Shown here piece by piece: positions 34,545-46,651 of a DNA stretch of 64,000 nucleotides. The stretch lies in the NCBI RefSeq assembly GCF_005239225.2, contig NC_133302.1, forward strand, positions 2,728,001 through 2,792,000, given 5' to 3'. The notes beneath the pieces were generated by a model that was not told the DNA's origin, searched no databases, and was given only the letters and a program-made list of their open reading frames with translations. The translations under genes were made by a program, and so were the position numbers. The stretch is from Populus alba (Eukaryota > Streptophyta > Magnoliopsida > Malpighiales > Salicaceae). Position 1 is the stretch's first letter. Every line of letters begins with the position of its first letter.

Positions 34545-36110
34545 AATGTAGTACGTAATAGTATTTGGAAATATAGTATGATATTTTGATGATTTAGTAA
34601 AGAGATTCCTATAAGAGATTATCTACAATGCTTAGGGTTTTCTTAAGCTCTTTTCAGAGAAAGAATATTTTAATTTTTCTTATTCAGTATTATTAAATCT
34701 TTATATTTTTTTTCTACTTAAAAAGGAATAATTTTTCTATTTTATTTTTTTATTAAATATTATCAAGCTCTTCTGTTTTTTTCTATTTTAAAAAATAATT
34801 TTTATATTTAGTTGTTTTTTATATATAAACTGTAGTCATAGTCTTTGGAAAACAGACTTTGATATTTTGATGATTTAATAAAGAGATTCCTATAAGAGAT
34901 TATATACTATGCTTAGGGTTTTCTCAAGTCCTTTCCAGAGAAAGAATATTCTTTCTTGCAAATTATTAGCAACGCAATAATTATAATTATAAAAAGATAA
35001 AAATGTAACACATGCAGGAAAAAAAAAAACCAAGGAAATTTCTCAAGCACGTATTGGTATTGAAGTAATTTCGAGGTAGTTGCTGACAGAGTATATATAT
35101 ATGTATAAAATATTAATTTGGAGTGCTTATTGTGTGTTTCTTCTTGTGCAAGAAAAATTGAAAGAAATAGTACCTCGACAACGTACATTCTTTAATTGCA
35201 TGGACCCTACATTCTTTAAGGTGTACGAGTTCAAATGAATCCCAACCGTTGCTTTTATTCTCCACTGCTCAACGAATTTGGCATCTCACCAGGAAGGAAC
35301 CGAATACGATGCACTGAATATATGCATAGTCCCAATTCCCAAGTGGACCACAGTCGCTGCTATTCGTTTATCTTCAAACAATATTCTTCCGTTGCTTTTA
35401 TTCTTTATAATAATGTGATAGGAATAGCGAGTATGACAATGACAATGACAATGAAAATCATTCTCCACGGTAGCTCATCCAATTTGGCATAGCGAGTATA
35501 ACATATTCTTTATAATAACGTTACTATCATTTAATTTGTTATTACTATATATATAATAAATATTTTTTTATAATTTATATGATAGACCGTTCATCGATTA
35601 AAACCGTGATATGTTTAAAGATAATTAAAAAATCTCAATTTAATTATTTTTATATACAAATCCCGTTCAATAGTTTATGTTAGAAAATAAGTCATTATTT
35701 AATATTGATGACCTATAATAAATATTATATCGATGATTACTAATGAATTTTGTATAATTCACATATAATTTTTTTTATTCTCGCTAATTAATCCCAAAGC
35801 AAGGTTCCAAGAACTTAAAGCAGGATTTTGTATGATTTTCTATAATTGAACTTAATTCACTAAAAAATGTTCATCATCTTTCTTACAAATTATTAGCAAT
35901 GCAATAATCATATTTATAAAAGGTAACAATTATTTATATGATCAACGTCTGGATTAGGGATTTGAGAGATGAATATTATGTTCCAATATAAATATTTATT
36001 ACATCCAAAATAAACATCTTTTATTTGGCCATGAGCTTTTGTATCAAACTGCTAAGCTTTTATTGACTTGAACTAAATTAGAAGCTTTATAAATAACGGG
36101 GACTAAGTAA
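33500..36110. repeat. Duplicated block, copy 2 (partner 29980-32570)
   Basis: Same module order as copy 1. Differences include a (TC)n(TA)n run at about 34510-34545 and a slightly longer repeat B (34950-35090). Confidence 0.65.
35115..35520 (-). pseudogene. C-JID exon relic 2
   Basis: A near copy of relic 1, with YSYHIIIKNKSNGRILFE retained on the minus strand. An added CATTGTCATTGTCATTGTCA-like short tandem repeat (35432-35455) lies where WMSYRGEGC would be encoded. Confidence 0.6.
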
Positions 36111-36680
36111 GTGTAGCTAAAAACCGATGCAACGCTTGAGAAGGAAGAACATGCAGGTGGAGAACTAATCTTAATAGCAACTGGGTTGGGAGGGTTAAAA
36201 AAATTGATTTCTAATTCAATGTAGGAATATTTAAAGATATATGATATATGCAATAACATTAAAATCGAAGTGGATAACAACAAATAGAACCGTGTTAATA
36301 GAACTGGATGTAATTGAAAACAAATGAAGTTTGGTGACCAAAACCAAAATAGATAAAGATCTCAAGGACCAAGGCCATTGTGAATTGCATTAGCTGCCAA
36401 AACATTTCCCACCGCAATAATCTCCGGAAACATACATTAAAGAAATAAGTGCTTTCCCTGACAATGATCAATACTATTCTCGTCGAAAATAATCTCCTTC
36501 CGAGTTCTGCAGATTAACACCCTTCCCTTGCTGCTGTCAAATCTGTAAAAGTGCTTTTAGCATTATCAATTCCAATCAAACAGCCATAACGAGCTATAAC
36601 TGCGTGAAAATCATCTTTTGCCCAGAATGATAGAGATCAACCCAGCAAAAGCTATCAACAGCAATATCAGCTTTATTGCG
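36110..36680 (-). pseudogene. LINE-like ORF1 relic, copy 3
   Basis: Closely collinear with 4785-5330 over AATTGATTTCTAATTCAATG, AACATTTCCCACCGCAATAA and CACCCTTCCCTTGCTGCTGT to GCAATATCAGCTTTAT. Frame differences against copy 1 show both are non-functional. Confidence 0.4.
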
Positions 36681-37030
36681 CAGTAATGATATTATTTTAT
36701 AAATTAACATTTACTTTTAACGAGGATGGTCAATCTAAAATTTGATTAAAGGACTTACTTTCTTAAATTATACCAAAATTAATCCATAGATATTATTTTA
36801 TTATAATAAAAGGAGAAAAGAGCTACAATAGAATCCCTAATCTCAATAAAAACCTAAGAGGGTAAGCAAAGTGACAGTGCAAACAGTATATAACATTTGC
36901 TTCAAGTCCTAGCCTAGATTGGCTCAGAATACATACTATGTTACAGAGGCCAATTCTTGGATCCTTGATTTTGCTAAAATTTGATTAATAAAACTGATCT
37001 TCTTCGGTTATAGTGTTTTTATTTTTTGCA
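36680..37030. repeat. Repeat G copy
   Basis: Collinear with 13620-13920, including the rarer AAGAGGGTAAGCAAAGTGAC block shared only by these two copies. The neighbouring repeat F is also shared, so F+G moved or duplicated together. Confidence 0.6.
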
Positions 37031-37430
37031 GGCCGAGAAAGCACCACCAAACTAGGAATTTCTAGTAGTAATTTTGAGTCAATGCAAATCATGAATTAGA
37101 CTAATCAAATAAATATATTCAAATCGATTCTTAATAGATTTAGCTATTATATAAATAGTTGATGTTTTATTTTTTAAAATAATTTTAAAAATAATTGATT
37201 TTTTTCTTACAATTTTAAATTATAATTTTAAAAAATTAAAAAACTTTAATTCTTTAGCTTTCTTGCAAATACTTTGCAAGAAGTCAGTCAATAATAGTTT
37301 TTCAATTCATATACAGTAGAAATTTCCTTTATAAATTACTAGAAAATTTTCGAGCGAAATTACCAGTCAATGCAAGCAGTGTCAAAGATTTGAAAATTAT
37401 CAATAGACACTCTCTCCAGCGGCCCCGTAA
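37030..37430. repeat. Repeat H with A-like fragments
   Basis: TATATAAATAGTTGATG near 37150 marks H. The AGAAATTTCC and AGTCAATGCAAG phrases are A/B-like. Confidence 0.5.
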
Positions 37431-37622
37431 ATGACATGATTTTCCACACGGCAAACTAAGAAGACCATTTCCATGCAATTGTCTAATCTGATGCTGTCAA
37501 AGATCAAATGATGGAAATTTCCCACGAACCTATTTTCATAGCCTGGCTTCTCTTCTTCTTTTTTTTTCAAAAAAAACTTCCCAGCAATACTTTACAGATA
37601 TTCTGATACCATGTTAATTTCC

Positions 37623-37656
<34 letters not shown>

Positions 37657-37690
37657 TATATATATATATACACCAAAAGATTTCTTTTTA
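37430..37690. repeat. Dispersed repeat (as 6700-6826, 44690-44930) and (TA)n
   Basis: CGGCAAACTAAGAAGACC and GATGCTGTCAAAGATCAAAT, then a (TA)n run at about 37627-37672. Confidence 0.65.
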
Positions 37691-38290
37691 TCTTGTTTTC
37701 CATAATATTTATATAATGACGAAATATTTTTTTAAAATTTTTATTCTATATATTAAAAAGATATTATGTTAAGTTTTTAAATTGAAATATTTAAATCAAA
37801 ATTTTTTTTATCCCACATTAAAAAAATATAACTTTTTTTTTTGGTGAAAATAGAATATATATATTAATGGGTTTCAAATATTACTTTAAAAAAAAATAGT
37901 TTTTTTTTCTTAAGAATATAGAGTATATATACTAATTGGTTTCAAATTCCACATTAAAAAGATATTATATTATCCTTTTAAGTTGAAGTATTTAAACCAA
38001 TGGTTTTTTTATCTCACATTGAAAAAAAAAATTATTTTTTTTGGAAACATAGAGTATATATATTAATGGGTTTCAAATCTTATATTTGAAAAAAAAAAAC
38101 ACACTGGTCTCACCCGGATCTCGCACGGCTCGTCCGGGTCACAGGTTGACCCACTGGGTTGATTGGGTTTGGCTTGGTCATTGCACTAGCCGGTCTTTTG
38201 ACAAATTCAGACAGGTCCCGTCCCTAAGTCGAACGGGTCCCGGGTCAATCTACCGGGTCAGTCCGGGTTTAATTGCAACAACTTGGTAAT
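37690..38290. mobile_element. Repeat J element fragment; empty site for the solo LTR
   Basis: A TA-rich core (AGAGTATATATACTAATTGG) is followed by a GC-rich part (GGTCTCACCCGGATCTCGCA, GGGTCAATCTACCGGGTCAG). Bases 38060-38110 match both sides of the solo LTR at 46652-48817, and AATCT occurs once here (38076-38080). This copy therefore preserves the pre-insertion state. Confidence 0.6.
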
Positions 38291-38645
38291 TAACATTTAC
38301 TTTTAACACATTGAGGATGGTCAATGTAAAATTTGATTAAAGTACTTACTTTCTTAAATTATACAAAAATTAATCCATGAATATTAATTTTTTATAATAA
38401 AAGGAGAAAACATAGCTACATTTGTTTCAAATCCTAGCCCAGATTGCCTCAGAATACAAACCACGTTACAGAGGCCAATTCTTGGATCCTTGATTTTGCT
38501 AAAATTCGATTGAGAACTGTACCACTTGTGCTCGTATATCACCATGCTCAATTATTGTCCTTTTTGGGTAATTTAGAGGGCCAAGGGTTATAGAATGCAT
38601 AGCATAAATTATAGAATGCAAAGTCCTGCAGGAGCTAACTAAAAC
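38270..38645. repeat. Repeat G, extended copy
   Basis: GCAACAACTTGGTAATTAAC through TTGGATCCTTGATTTTGC and ATTGTCCTTTTTGGGTAATT to GGGCCAAGGGTT. It is closely collinear with 48870-49200. Confidence 0.65.
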
Positions 38646-39175
38646 TGATCATTATTTTACCTTCTAGTTAGCCTTTTTAATATATTGAGAGACTCTAGCA
38701 TACAGTTTCCAAAGAAACGAAACACATTTAAATACAAAATATAATTAATTTTAAATTTAAATGATAACAATAAAAATTGATAATAAATCATCAATATTTA
38801 TCAAAAAAATATTTTAAAAATTGTTATTTACAACCAGTGACCAAACTATAATTGTTTTTTAGAATTTAAGGACAAAATCATATTTTCCATAATTTCAATA
38901 CGATTCTTTCTATGCAATTCTTCAATATTTACCTATTATCTTTCAAATATTCAAATTTGTTAAGGTATTTGCTCATTACATCAAAATATATCAATTAATC
39001 AAAGCTTCACACCAACCCATCACATTTGTTAAGGTACTTCAATTCATATTCATATACACTTATTACTACCCACACACAAATTAACTTAAAAATAAATCCA
39101 AATCACATCAACTAATATCATATAAGGCCTAGAATTCAACAAGCTTATTTAAAGAAATAAACCTAAAACAATATC
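38645..39175. other. Gene-free AT-rich interval
   Basis: No coding signal, repeat partner or motif recognised in the window, apart from generally AT-rich sequence. Confidence 0.4.
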
Positions 39176-39440
39176 TTCCTGAAAAACCAATTTATTTCTA
39201 ACTAATATCAAGGTCAATACTATTCTTTAACGTGTACGAGTTCAAATGAATCCCAACCGTTGCTTTTATTCTCCACTGCTCAACCATATTGGCATCTCAC
39301 CAGGAAGGAACCGAATACGATGCACTGAATATATGCATAGTTCCAATTCCCAAGTGGACCACAGTCGCTGCTATTCGTTCATCTTCAAACAATATTCTTC
39401 CGTTGCTTTTATTCTTTATGATAATGTGATAGGAATAGCA
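39175..39440 (-). pseudogene. C-JID exon relic 3 with TNL 3' flank joint
   Basis: The first bases (AAACCAATTTATTTCTAACT) match the 3' flanks of TNL-1 (22760) and TNL-2 (52592). At about 39215 the sequence jumps to the C-JID relic (CTTTAACGTGTACGAGTTCAA on) with IIIKNKSNGRILFE on the minus strand. It is the third copy of the same rearranged relic. Confidence 0.6.
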
Positions 39441-40440
39441 AATTTCATTTTTCTTCCTGCAGATCCTTTGCAAAGTTTCCACAACAACTGGATCCACGTG
39501 TTAACATTATTTATTGAGGTCGAAAAGGTTATTGCTATCAAGCTATTGTTGATCAATGTACCAAAAACACAACATAAAATCAAACAAAGATTTTGATTCC
39601 CCTCCATTCTTCTTTTCTGTGTATCATGCTAAGGGTAATTAAAAAAAGAAGAAAATGAACAAAGGAGATTAGCGATGATTTCAATTATCTGATAATTACA
39701 CAAAACCTTCTCTTGAAAAAAAAAAAAAAATCGGTGTCCAAAACGAAAATAGGTAAAGACCAAAGAACCCCTGGCCTCATGGTTTAATTTTTTTCCACTT
39801 AAAAATAAATACGTAATTTTATTATAGCAATGTATAATTAATTGTGTCTAGTACCCTAGTAAAACTTTACTCGCGATTTAGAGTTTTTGTTAATAGATCC
39901 AGAGATTGGTTTTGAAAAGCAATGAAGACTGCTTCTTTCTAAAAACATTCAGACTTCTTCCTGTCAATCAATCGAAAGCAACCATGAAAGACTCTTGGGC
40001 TAAAGCAGTGCGAACACTGCTTCTTTTTGCTAAAGCCATTACACTGAGTGGGAAAGTGGTATAAAGCTCTCATAGTAGTTCCCACTTTCACACTGAGTGG
40101 AAAGTGGGAAAGGGATTTCCACTTTCCACTCGAAAAGGACTAAAGCATTCTAAACATGGTTTTTTTTTTTTCCAGTTGAGGAATTTTATAAAACACCTGA
40201 TACGCGTCATTAAAAAATTAACAACAGGATAAAGGGATTTCGTGGGCGGCAAGGACCGAATGATAACTGCTGCCAACTAATAGATAGATGAATTTTACCT
40301 GGTCCTATTCCAGGCCCTTGAAGCCATGGTTGTAAATCAAAGCTATTTTATCTTTAAGTCTTCTGTCCTGTCGAGGTCTATGTGTAGTCGAAATTACCTC
40401 TGTCATTCTCACTCTCATACTGATTGAAAATGTAACACAT
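39440..40440. repeat. C fragment, repeat E and associated modules
   Basis: TCTTCCTGCAGATCCTTTGC and TTGTTGATCAATGTACC as at 14740 and 18420; repeat E at 39895-40150; then GGGATTTCGTGGGCGGCAAG (also 43497) and GGCCCTTGAAGCCATGGTTG. No gene is seen. Confidence 0.5.
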
Positions 40441-41800
40441 GCAGGAAATTGCTCAAGCGCGTATTAGCCACATGTTGATCGATATTGAGCTGGAATTTAG
40501 AGTGGTAATTTTGAGGTAGTTGCTGATGGAAAGACTGTGGATTGCAACATGTTGTTGATATCAAGTTTGTCTTGTGATGTTTGTCGATATTTGGGATTTT
40601 TTTTTTCCGTTTCTATTTTCCACCTTTATCTTTATTTTCCGCATCTGAAATGTTTTTTCCATGAAGCAGCTGCGCGCATGCCAAGAAAATGAGAAGATAC
40701 AAAAGGAAAAGAAAAGAAATTCTTGAAAATTATATTCCAGGTTTAGCACCAGGAAATTTCCTGTTTAAATTACTAGAAATTTCTAGTGAAATTTCCTGCC
40801 AATGCAAGGCAGGAATAGCAGACAGAACCTATAAATGGACTAATCAAATAATGTATTCAAATGAAATCAGCCAAGTCAAAGACCCAAAACAGCCCCTATG
40901 TTAATAATTCATTCAAAAGAGTTATACAATATTTTTATTATTTGGTTCAGGAGAGACACTTTAATTATATATTAAAACCTAGCATTATGTAATTCTAATA
41001 CTATATTTTGAATAATTTTAGGGAATAAATTATAATATAATTGTAAATAAGTTTTTAGAAATTTCACAAAGAGATTCTATATCTCTTTCTTATTCTCTAA
41101 TATTTTTATCCATCTTTTATATTTATTACAAACATATTTTATTTCTTTATGTGTTTTTTTTCTCTTTTATTAAAAATATTTGACTTCATTCTATTCTTCG
41201 AACTTCTTCTCTAGATATATCATCATGGGAACTGGTACCATTTATTCAAACTAATTACTATTTTTCTTGTTAGTATCATCTAATTTGTTATTATTATATA
41301 TATATCAGAAAAATAAACATTCTTTTATAATTTACATGATGTACAGCCCATTTATTAAAATTATAATATGTTTAAAGATAATTGAAAAAATTTAATTTAG
41401 TCATTTTTATAAACGATCCCATCATTAATTATGTATAATATCTTTTATTAATTTTATTTCAAACATTGTTTATACTATAAAATAAGCTATTATTCAATAT
41501 AGATGATCAATAATAAATATAGATGATTAATAATAAATTTTGTATAATTTGAAGGGGATTTTTTTATTCTCGTTAATTAATCCCTGATCGAGAAAAGCCT
41601 CAACAAACTTTTATTTTGTTATTTTAAATTGACTAAAAAGTGTTCATCATCTTTCTTGCAAATTATTAGGAATGCAATAATCATAATAATTATAAAAGAG
41701 GTAAAAGGTAACACGTACGTAGAGGAAATTTCTCAAGCGTGTATCGGTAAAGATCGAGCTGGAATTTCTCAAGCGTGTATTGCAACAACTGGGCTATATG
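40440..41800. repeat. Repeat B plus repeat A, near full-length copy 2
   Basis: B at 40440-40530, then A from about 40550. It carries perfect palindromes CAGGAAATTTCCTG at 40750-40763 and ACTAGAAATTTCTAGT at 40772-40787, then GTGAAATTTCC. The rest is collinear with copies at 11800 and 62640 up to the GCGTGTATCGGTAAAGATCG end. Confidence 0.65.
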
Positions 41801-41884
41801 ATTTCTATCAATGGGCTATATGATTTTGCAAATTTGATCCTAGACTCATTTCGAGCAGCAAATACTTAGAAAGTCAGTCAATGC

Positions 41885-41998
41885 AAGTCAGTCAATCAAT
41901 GATAGTTTTTCAATAATGTACATTAAAAAACCCAGGAAATTTCCTAATGATAGTTTTTCAATAATGTACATTAAAAAACCCAGGAAATTTCCTTTGTA
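41885..41998. repeat. Local tandem duplication, unit about 49 bases
   Basis: AATGATAGTTTTTCAATAAT...CCCAGGAAATTTCCT occurs twice head to tail, nearly identical. Confidence 0.8.
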
Positions 41999-41999
41999 A

Positions 42000-42840
42000 T
42001 TTACTAGATCTAAGTGAAATTTCCGGTCAATGCAGTTGTATTATCGTTGGTCCCTAGATTTACATACCGTTATCTTTGGTCCTTATTGTGTTATTAATTT
42101 TAGTCCAAAGTTCTGATTGAAAAACCCAAAACTGTCCCTAGATTTACAATTCATGCAAAAGAGTTATATAGCATCTCTTAACTCTGTTGTTTCTCGTAAC
42201 ATTCCTAGAAAGTAAGCCATTATTCAATATTGATGATCAATAATAAATATCAATGATTAATAATTAATTTTGTATAATTTACACAAAGTAAGGTTCAAAG
42301 AAAAGCCTCAACAAACCTTATTTTGTTATTCTGAATTCACAAAAAAAAATTCATCATCTTTCTCGTAAATTCTCAGCAATGCAATAATCATAATTATAAA
42401 AGAGGTAAAAGGTAACACATAAAAGTTATTCCAATAACTATTCTACTAAACTTGAAAATATGTAAAAATTATTCTATTACTAATGACCGTTTATAGTCAA
42501 GCTCTTATTCTCCCTTTTCACATCTGAAAAGTAGGTTACCGGAGCAGATTCAATGGATATCAAGTTGTTTACATCCACTTCCAACGTGGTTGTCATTTTT
42601 TCACCAACAGTATTTTTTAATTTTTAATAATTAGCAATGCAATAATTATAATTATAAAAGATAAAAATGTAACATGCGGAGAAAAAAAAGCAAGGAAATT
42701 TCTCAAGCGCGTATTGGTAAATATTGAGCAGCAAGCAAATTCTTTAGCCACGTGTTGATCGATATTGAGCTGGAATTTGGAGTGCTAATTTCGAGATAGT
42801 TTGCTGATGGCGTATAATTATAAAAAAAAAATTAAAATTT
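42000..42840. repeat. Mixed A/B fragments
   Basis: GTCAATGCAGTTGTATTATC at 42027 is shared with 60480. A 3' part of A lies at 42190-42420 and a B copy at 42640-42810 (AGGAAATTTCTCAAGCGCG). Confidence 0.5.
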
Positions 42841-43260
42841 TTAGAAGCATGGTTCAACTGTCCTCCTAAGTAATTATAATGTAATAAGACTGTGGTCCGT
42901 GGATGCAATATGTTGTTGATATCTGAGCTGAATTAGATTTATTTTTAACTGAATCAATGTGGCCTGGGCTTACCTAGAAGGATTACTGAGTTAAAATAAT
43001 CTGGTGTTGCCTCGGTGAGTTTGTAGAGGAATACGCGTGTTCAGCTGGAGCAACTTTCAAGAACAGGATATGAAAAAAGGTGAGCGGAAAAGATAACTCG
43101 GTGGCTGGGTCAAGTGAGTTCAAGGACGAGGTGACTTCACAGACATCAACTCAATGAGTTGATGCCATGATAAAAGCAGAGGAAAACGATGGAGAGAGAT
43201 ATAATGATTAGGTTTTATAGGTTTGATTTAACGATGGGTAGGAAGATTTGAAAAGTAGTT
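42840..43260. other. Unassigned, less AT-rich interval
   Basis: Contains GGTGTTGCCTCGGTGAGTTT, GTGTTCAGCTGGAGCAACTT and GATAACTCGGTGGCTGGGTC. The end (GAGTTGATGCCATGATAAAAGC) recurs at 2008. Composition suggests a degraded coding or LTR segment, but I cannot name it. Confidence 0.35.
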
Positions 43261-43570
43261 GTTTTTGCTGTGTAAAAGTATTTAAAAAATATTTTTTTAT
43301 TTTAAAATAATATTTTTTTATTTTGAAATCATCAAAAAATTAATTAGATGTATTTTTTAAAAAAAATATTTTAAAAACCAAACTTATTCTAAAGCACTGT
43401 AAAGTGTAAACAAGGTTTTTTTTTTTTTTTTCCAGTTAAGGAATTTTATCAAACACTTGATACGCTTCATTAAAAAAATTAACAACAAGATAAAGGGATT
43501 TCGTGGGCGGCAAGGGCCTAATGATCATCGCTGCCAACTAATAGACATGGGTTTTTCCTATTTCATCTCT
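43260..43570. repeat. MITE-like fragment and E-associated module
   Basis: AT-rich MITE-like sequence, then GAGGAATTTTATCAAACACT as at 29877 and 40182. Confidence 0.4.
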
Positions 43571-44205
43571 CGGTCCGTTCTTACATTCACCAGCACCACA
43601 AACACCAGACCATAAATCCTTTGGATTTTATCGTGCTAAAATCAAGCATTAATAATGAATAAAAAATGTTCTTATTATTTTTCTATCCTTCGAATGAAAG
43701 GCCAAAAAGCAGTAAAAAGCATGCAATGATACCACCGCAGAACAGGAGGGGAATTCAAAATTTGGGGAAGTTCATTGAATTATCTCCAACACCTGGCAAG
43801 AATTTTGTACAGAAAATTCCAAAAGGCAAATACAAGTCAAGAAATATAATTTGCTTCTTATATAAATTGCACATGCTTTCTCGAGGCTTGATTTGGACAA
43901 GAAAAGGTCATCATATAAATTTTCTTAAGATCCCATTAAGAGAAATTTGATTTTCGTGAATGAAAAATCCAACCATTTCTTCGTCTTATATAAAAATTAA
44001 AAAAAAGACGAGGAAATTTACTTGCTAGTTTTGGAGTCAAAGTCTCCTCTTAGACATGCGAGGTTAGTCAAGGTTTGGGCAACAAATTTCTCTTCAGCTT
44101 GGCATAATTGACTGATAGGATCATTTAGAGGCTGCCCTGGCCATGTCATGCATAGCCCATAATAAATAGTCATAACAGACATGCAAGTTGAAAAAAAACA
44201 TAACT
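43570..44205. other. Gene-free interval, single-copy in the window
   Basis: A 94-codon plus-strand frame (43666-43950) is present but has no recognisable domain, so I do not call it a gene. No repeat partner was seen. Confidence 0.35.
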
Positions 44206-44440
44206 ACTACTTTTACTGCACTTTAGAGCTTATTTTATAATGTGATTATGATTATTTTTAAATAATTTTTCATATTAAAATATATATTAATAATTTTTTT
44301 ATTTTTAAAAAATTATTTTTAACATCAGCACATCAAAATGATTTGAAAACACTAAAATATATTAATTTAAAATAAATAAAAAATAAATAAAAATTAATTT
44401 TTTTTAAAAGCCGTATCATTTATACCAATAGCTACACAGT
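44205..44440. mobile_element. MITE-like AT-rich element
   Basis: Inner signature TTTTTAACATCAGCACATCA and AAATGATTTGAAAACACTAA, related to 16270-16440 and 4205-4400. Ends are ACTTTTACTGCACTTTAGAG and AATAGCTACACAG, only loosely inverted. Confidence 0.4.
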
Positions 44441-45245
44441 ATTTTTTTTATATATATTTTTGAATATTAAAAAAAATTAATCCACTACTATTCTACTAAA
44501 CTTGAGAATTATGTAAAACTTATTCTATTACTAACATGGGATTGATACTGTTGTCTTGATCTAGAAGGGGATCTTTTGGCAATAGTATTTTAAAATACAA
44601 GGTTTGTCTTACTCGGAAGATAAACTCAAATTTTTATAAATTACCGGTCAATGCATAGAAGGTAAAATTATCAATAGACACTCTTTCCAGCAGCCCTCTA
44701 AATGACATGATTTGCCACACGGCAAACTAAGAAGACCATTTCCATGCAATTGTCTAATCTGATGCTGTCAAGATCAAATGATGGAAATTTACACCAACCT
44801 ATTTTCATTGCCTGGCTTCTTCTTTTTTCCATAAAAGACTGTGATCAGGCGTGTCAAAAATTATGACTTCCCAGCAATACTTCACAGATATTCTGATACC
44901 ATGTTAATTTTCATAATATATTTATTTATGTACCAAAAGACTTCTTTTTATCTTCTTTTCCATAATATATTTATATAGTGGCGAAATTGGCGGTAGTTTG
45001 TGGAGAAGGTGCATTAGTGCTTGCTTTTTCATTGAGTAAGCCATGTAAAAAAGGAAAACGGAACAAGAAAGATGGAGTGGGGGCTGTTTCCTTTTCCTTT
45101 TTTTTTTTTTTTTTAATTTCTCTCTCTATATTGAAAGTTTGAAAAACTTTATGACAATAATACACGAAAGTACCTGTTGATGGCATGCTATTCAAAACTT
45201 TATGACAAGAAAGGGAATGTCTTTTTGTGTTCCTTTTCACAGTGA
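44440..45245. repeat. Dispersed repeats including D
   Basis: About 44690-44930 matches 37430-37620. About 44940-45240 is a D copy with the leader TATATAGTGGCGAAATTGG, also at 21535. Confidence 0.55.
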
Positions 45246-46277
45246 TTGCAACCGTGTTTATTAAACCTGAATTGGAGTTGATTCGGTTAAGAGGTCCGGT
45301 CCTGAATTTTATGAATTAATTTAAATTGATCCAGATTAACCCGGAAAAATTAAAAAAAAAATTTAATATTTTATATGAAAAAATTAAAAAAATCCATATA
45401 AATATAGGCTATATATATATATATATATATATATAGTAAATAATAAAGTTTAAAAAAATATTTTAAATAGTTTTTTATCCTACAGTGAAAAGATATTATG
45501 TTAAGCTTTTAAATTGAAGTATTTAAATCAAAAAAAAAATCTCACGTTGAAAAAACATAAATTTTTTCTTGTAAATATAGAGTATATATAATAAAGGATT
45601 TCAAATCCCATATTAAAAAAAAAAAAAAAAAAACTTTGATTGTATTCACATTCATATTCATTCAGGGTATAGGTCTTGAAATATAGTTACAAATCTTGTG
45701 GTAGGAGACAGAATAATTCATTTAACATGAAACTCAAACATAAATCACCAATTTCATGAGTTCTTTCTTTTTCTAAAGCTGCTAAACTAGGACTGCCACA
45801 CCTGCGTTTTCCTTGTGTATGATTCTTAAATAGGTTTGGGCTAATTCACCATTCACGGCTGCTTATGAGATGTCATCAAGCGGAGCGGCTACTCCGGTAC
45901 TCTATACAGCGACAGGAGCTCGAGGGCACACAAATATCAGCGACAAATTAATACTAGCTTTAAGATTTGACATCGTTTCACCCTAAAAAAATTGAAGAAT
46001 GCCAACTTCCCTACAATTCCCCAGCTTCGAAACTTTAAGGCTTAGCCCAAAAAATCCGCATGCGTCTTTTAGAGAGACGAAGAAGATAGAACATATACTC
46101 AATCACTTATGCTTTTGGTTTTTACTAAGCATGTACAAATAACTTGGACATAAATATCAACACAGGAGAGATAAAGCACCTGGAGAAGAAGCTAATACAT
46201 CTTTTGGTTGTTCAAAGAAAGAAATTAGGTCACAAACTTTAACTTTCCTTTTGATGTTAGGTGCAGTGTTAAATAAA

Positions 46278-46327
<50 letters not shown>

Positions 46328-46500
46328 TATTATATATATATATATATATGTCGGGTCTCAGCCGGGTCACGGGTCGATTAGATTTGACCGGTATTTTGCT
46401 CCCACCGGTTTTTTATTTTACCCAGACCAGTCCAGCCACCGGGTCGACCGGTTCGCGACCCGGCCAGCCCGGCCAGGCCGGGTTTAATAACTATGGTATA
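45245..46500. mobile_element. Repeat J element(s) with a unique insert
   Basis: The J-like start ACCGTGTTTATTAAACCTG at about 45250 and the TA-rich core at 45370-45620 are followed by about 600 bases that occur once in the window. A GC-rich J end then lies at 46350-46495 (GGGTCGACCGGTTCGCGACC, GGGTTTAATAACTATGG). It may be one element with a long interior or two fragments. Confidence 0.4.
46276..46351. repeat. (ATT)n followed by (AT)n microsatellite
   Basis: About 15 ATT units, one interruption, then a TA run, directly abutting the GC-rich J terminus. Confidence 0.9.
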
Positions 46501-46646
46501 TACTAATGGTTTTCAAATCCCACATTAAAAAGATACTATATTATTCTTTTAAGTTGAAGCATTTAAACCAATTTTTTTTATCCTACATTGAAAAAAAAAA
46601 TAATTTTTTTATTGGGAATATAGAGAATATATATTAATGGGTTTCA

Positions 46647-46651
46647 AATCT
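46647..46651. repeat. Target-site duplication AATCT, left
   Basis: The same five bases occur at 48818-48822 and once in the empty-site paralogue at 38076-38080. Confidence 0.8.

Noticed and set aside
43666..43950. 94-codon plus-strand open frame
   Set aside because: No recognisable domain, no splice or promoter context and unremarkable composition; a frame of this size is expected by chance.
46276..46351. Possible regulatory AT array
   Set aside because: It is a plain ATT/TA microsatellite.
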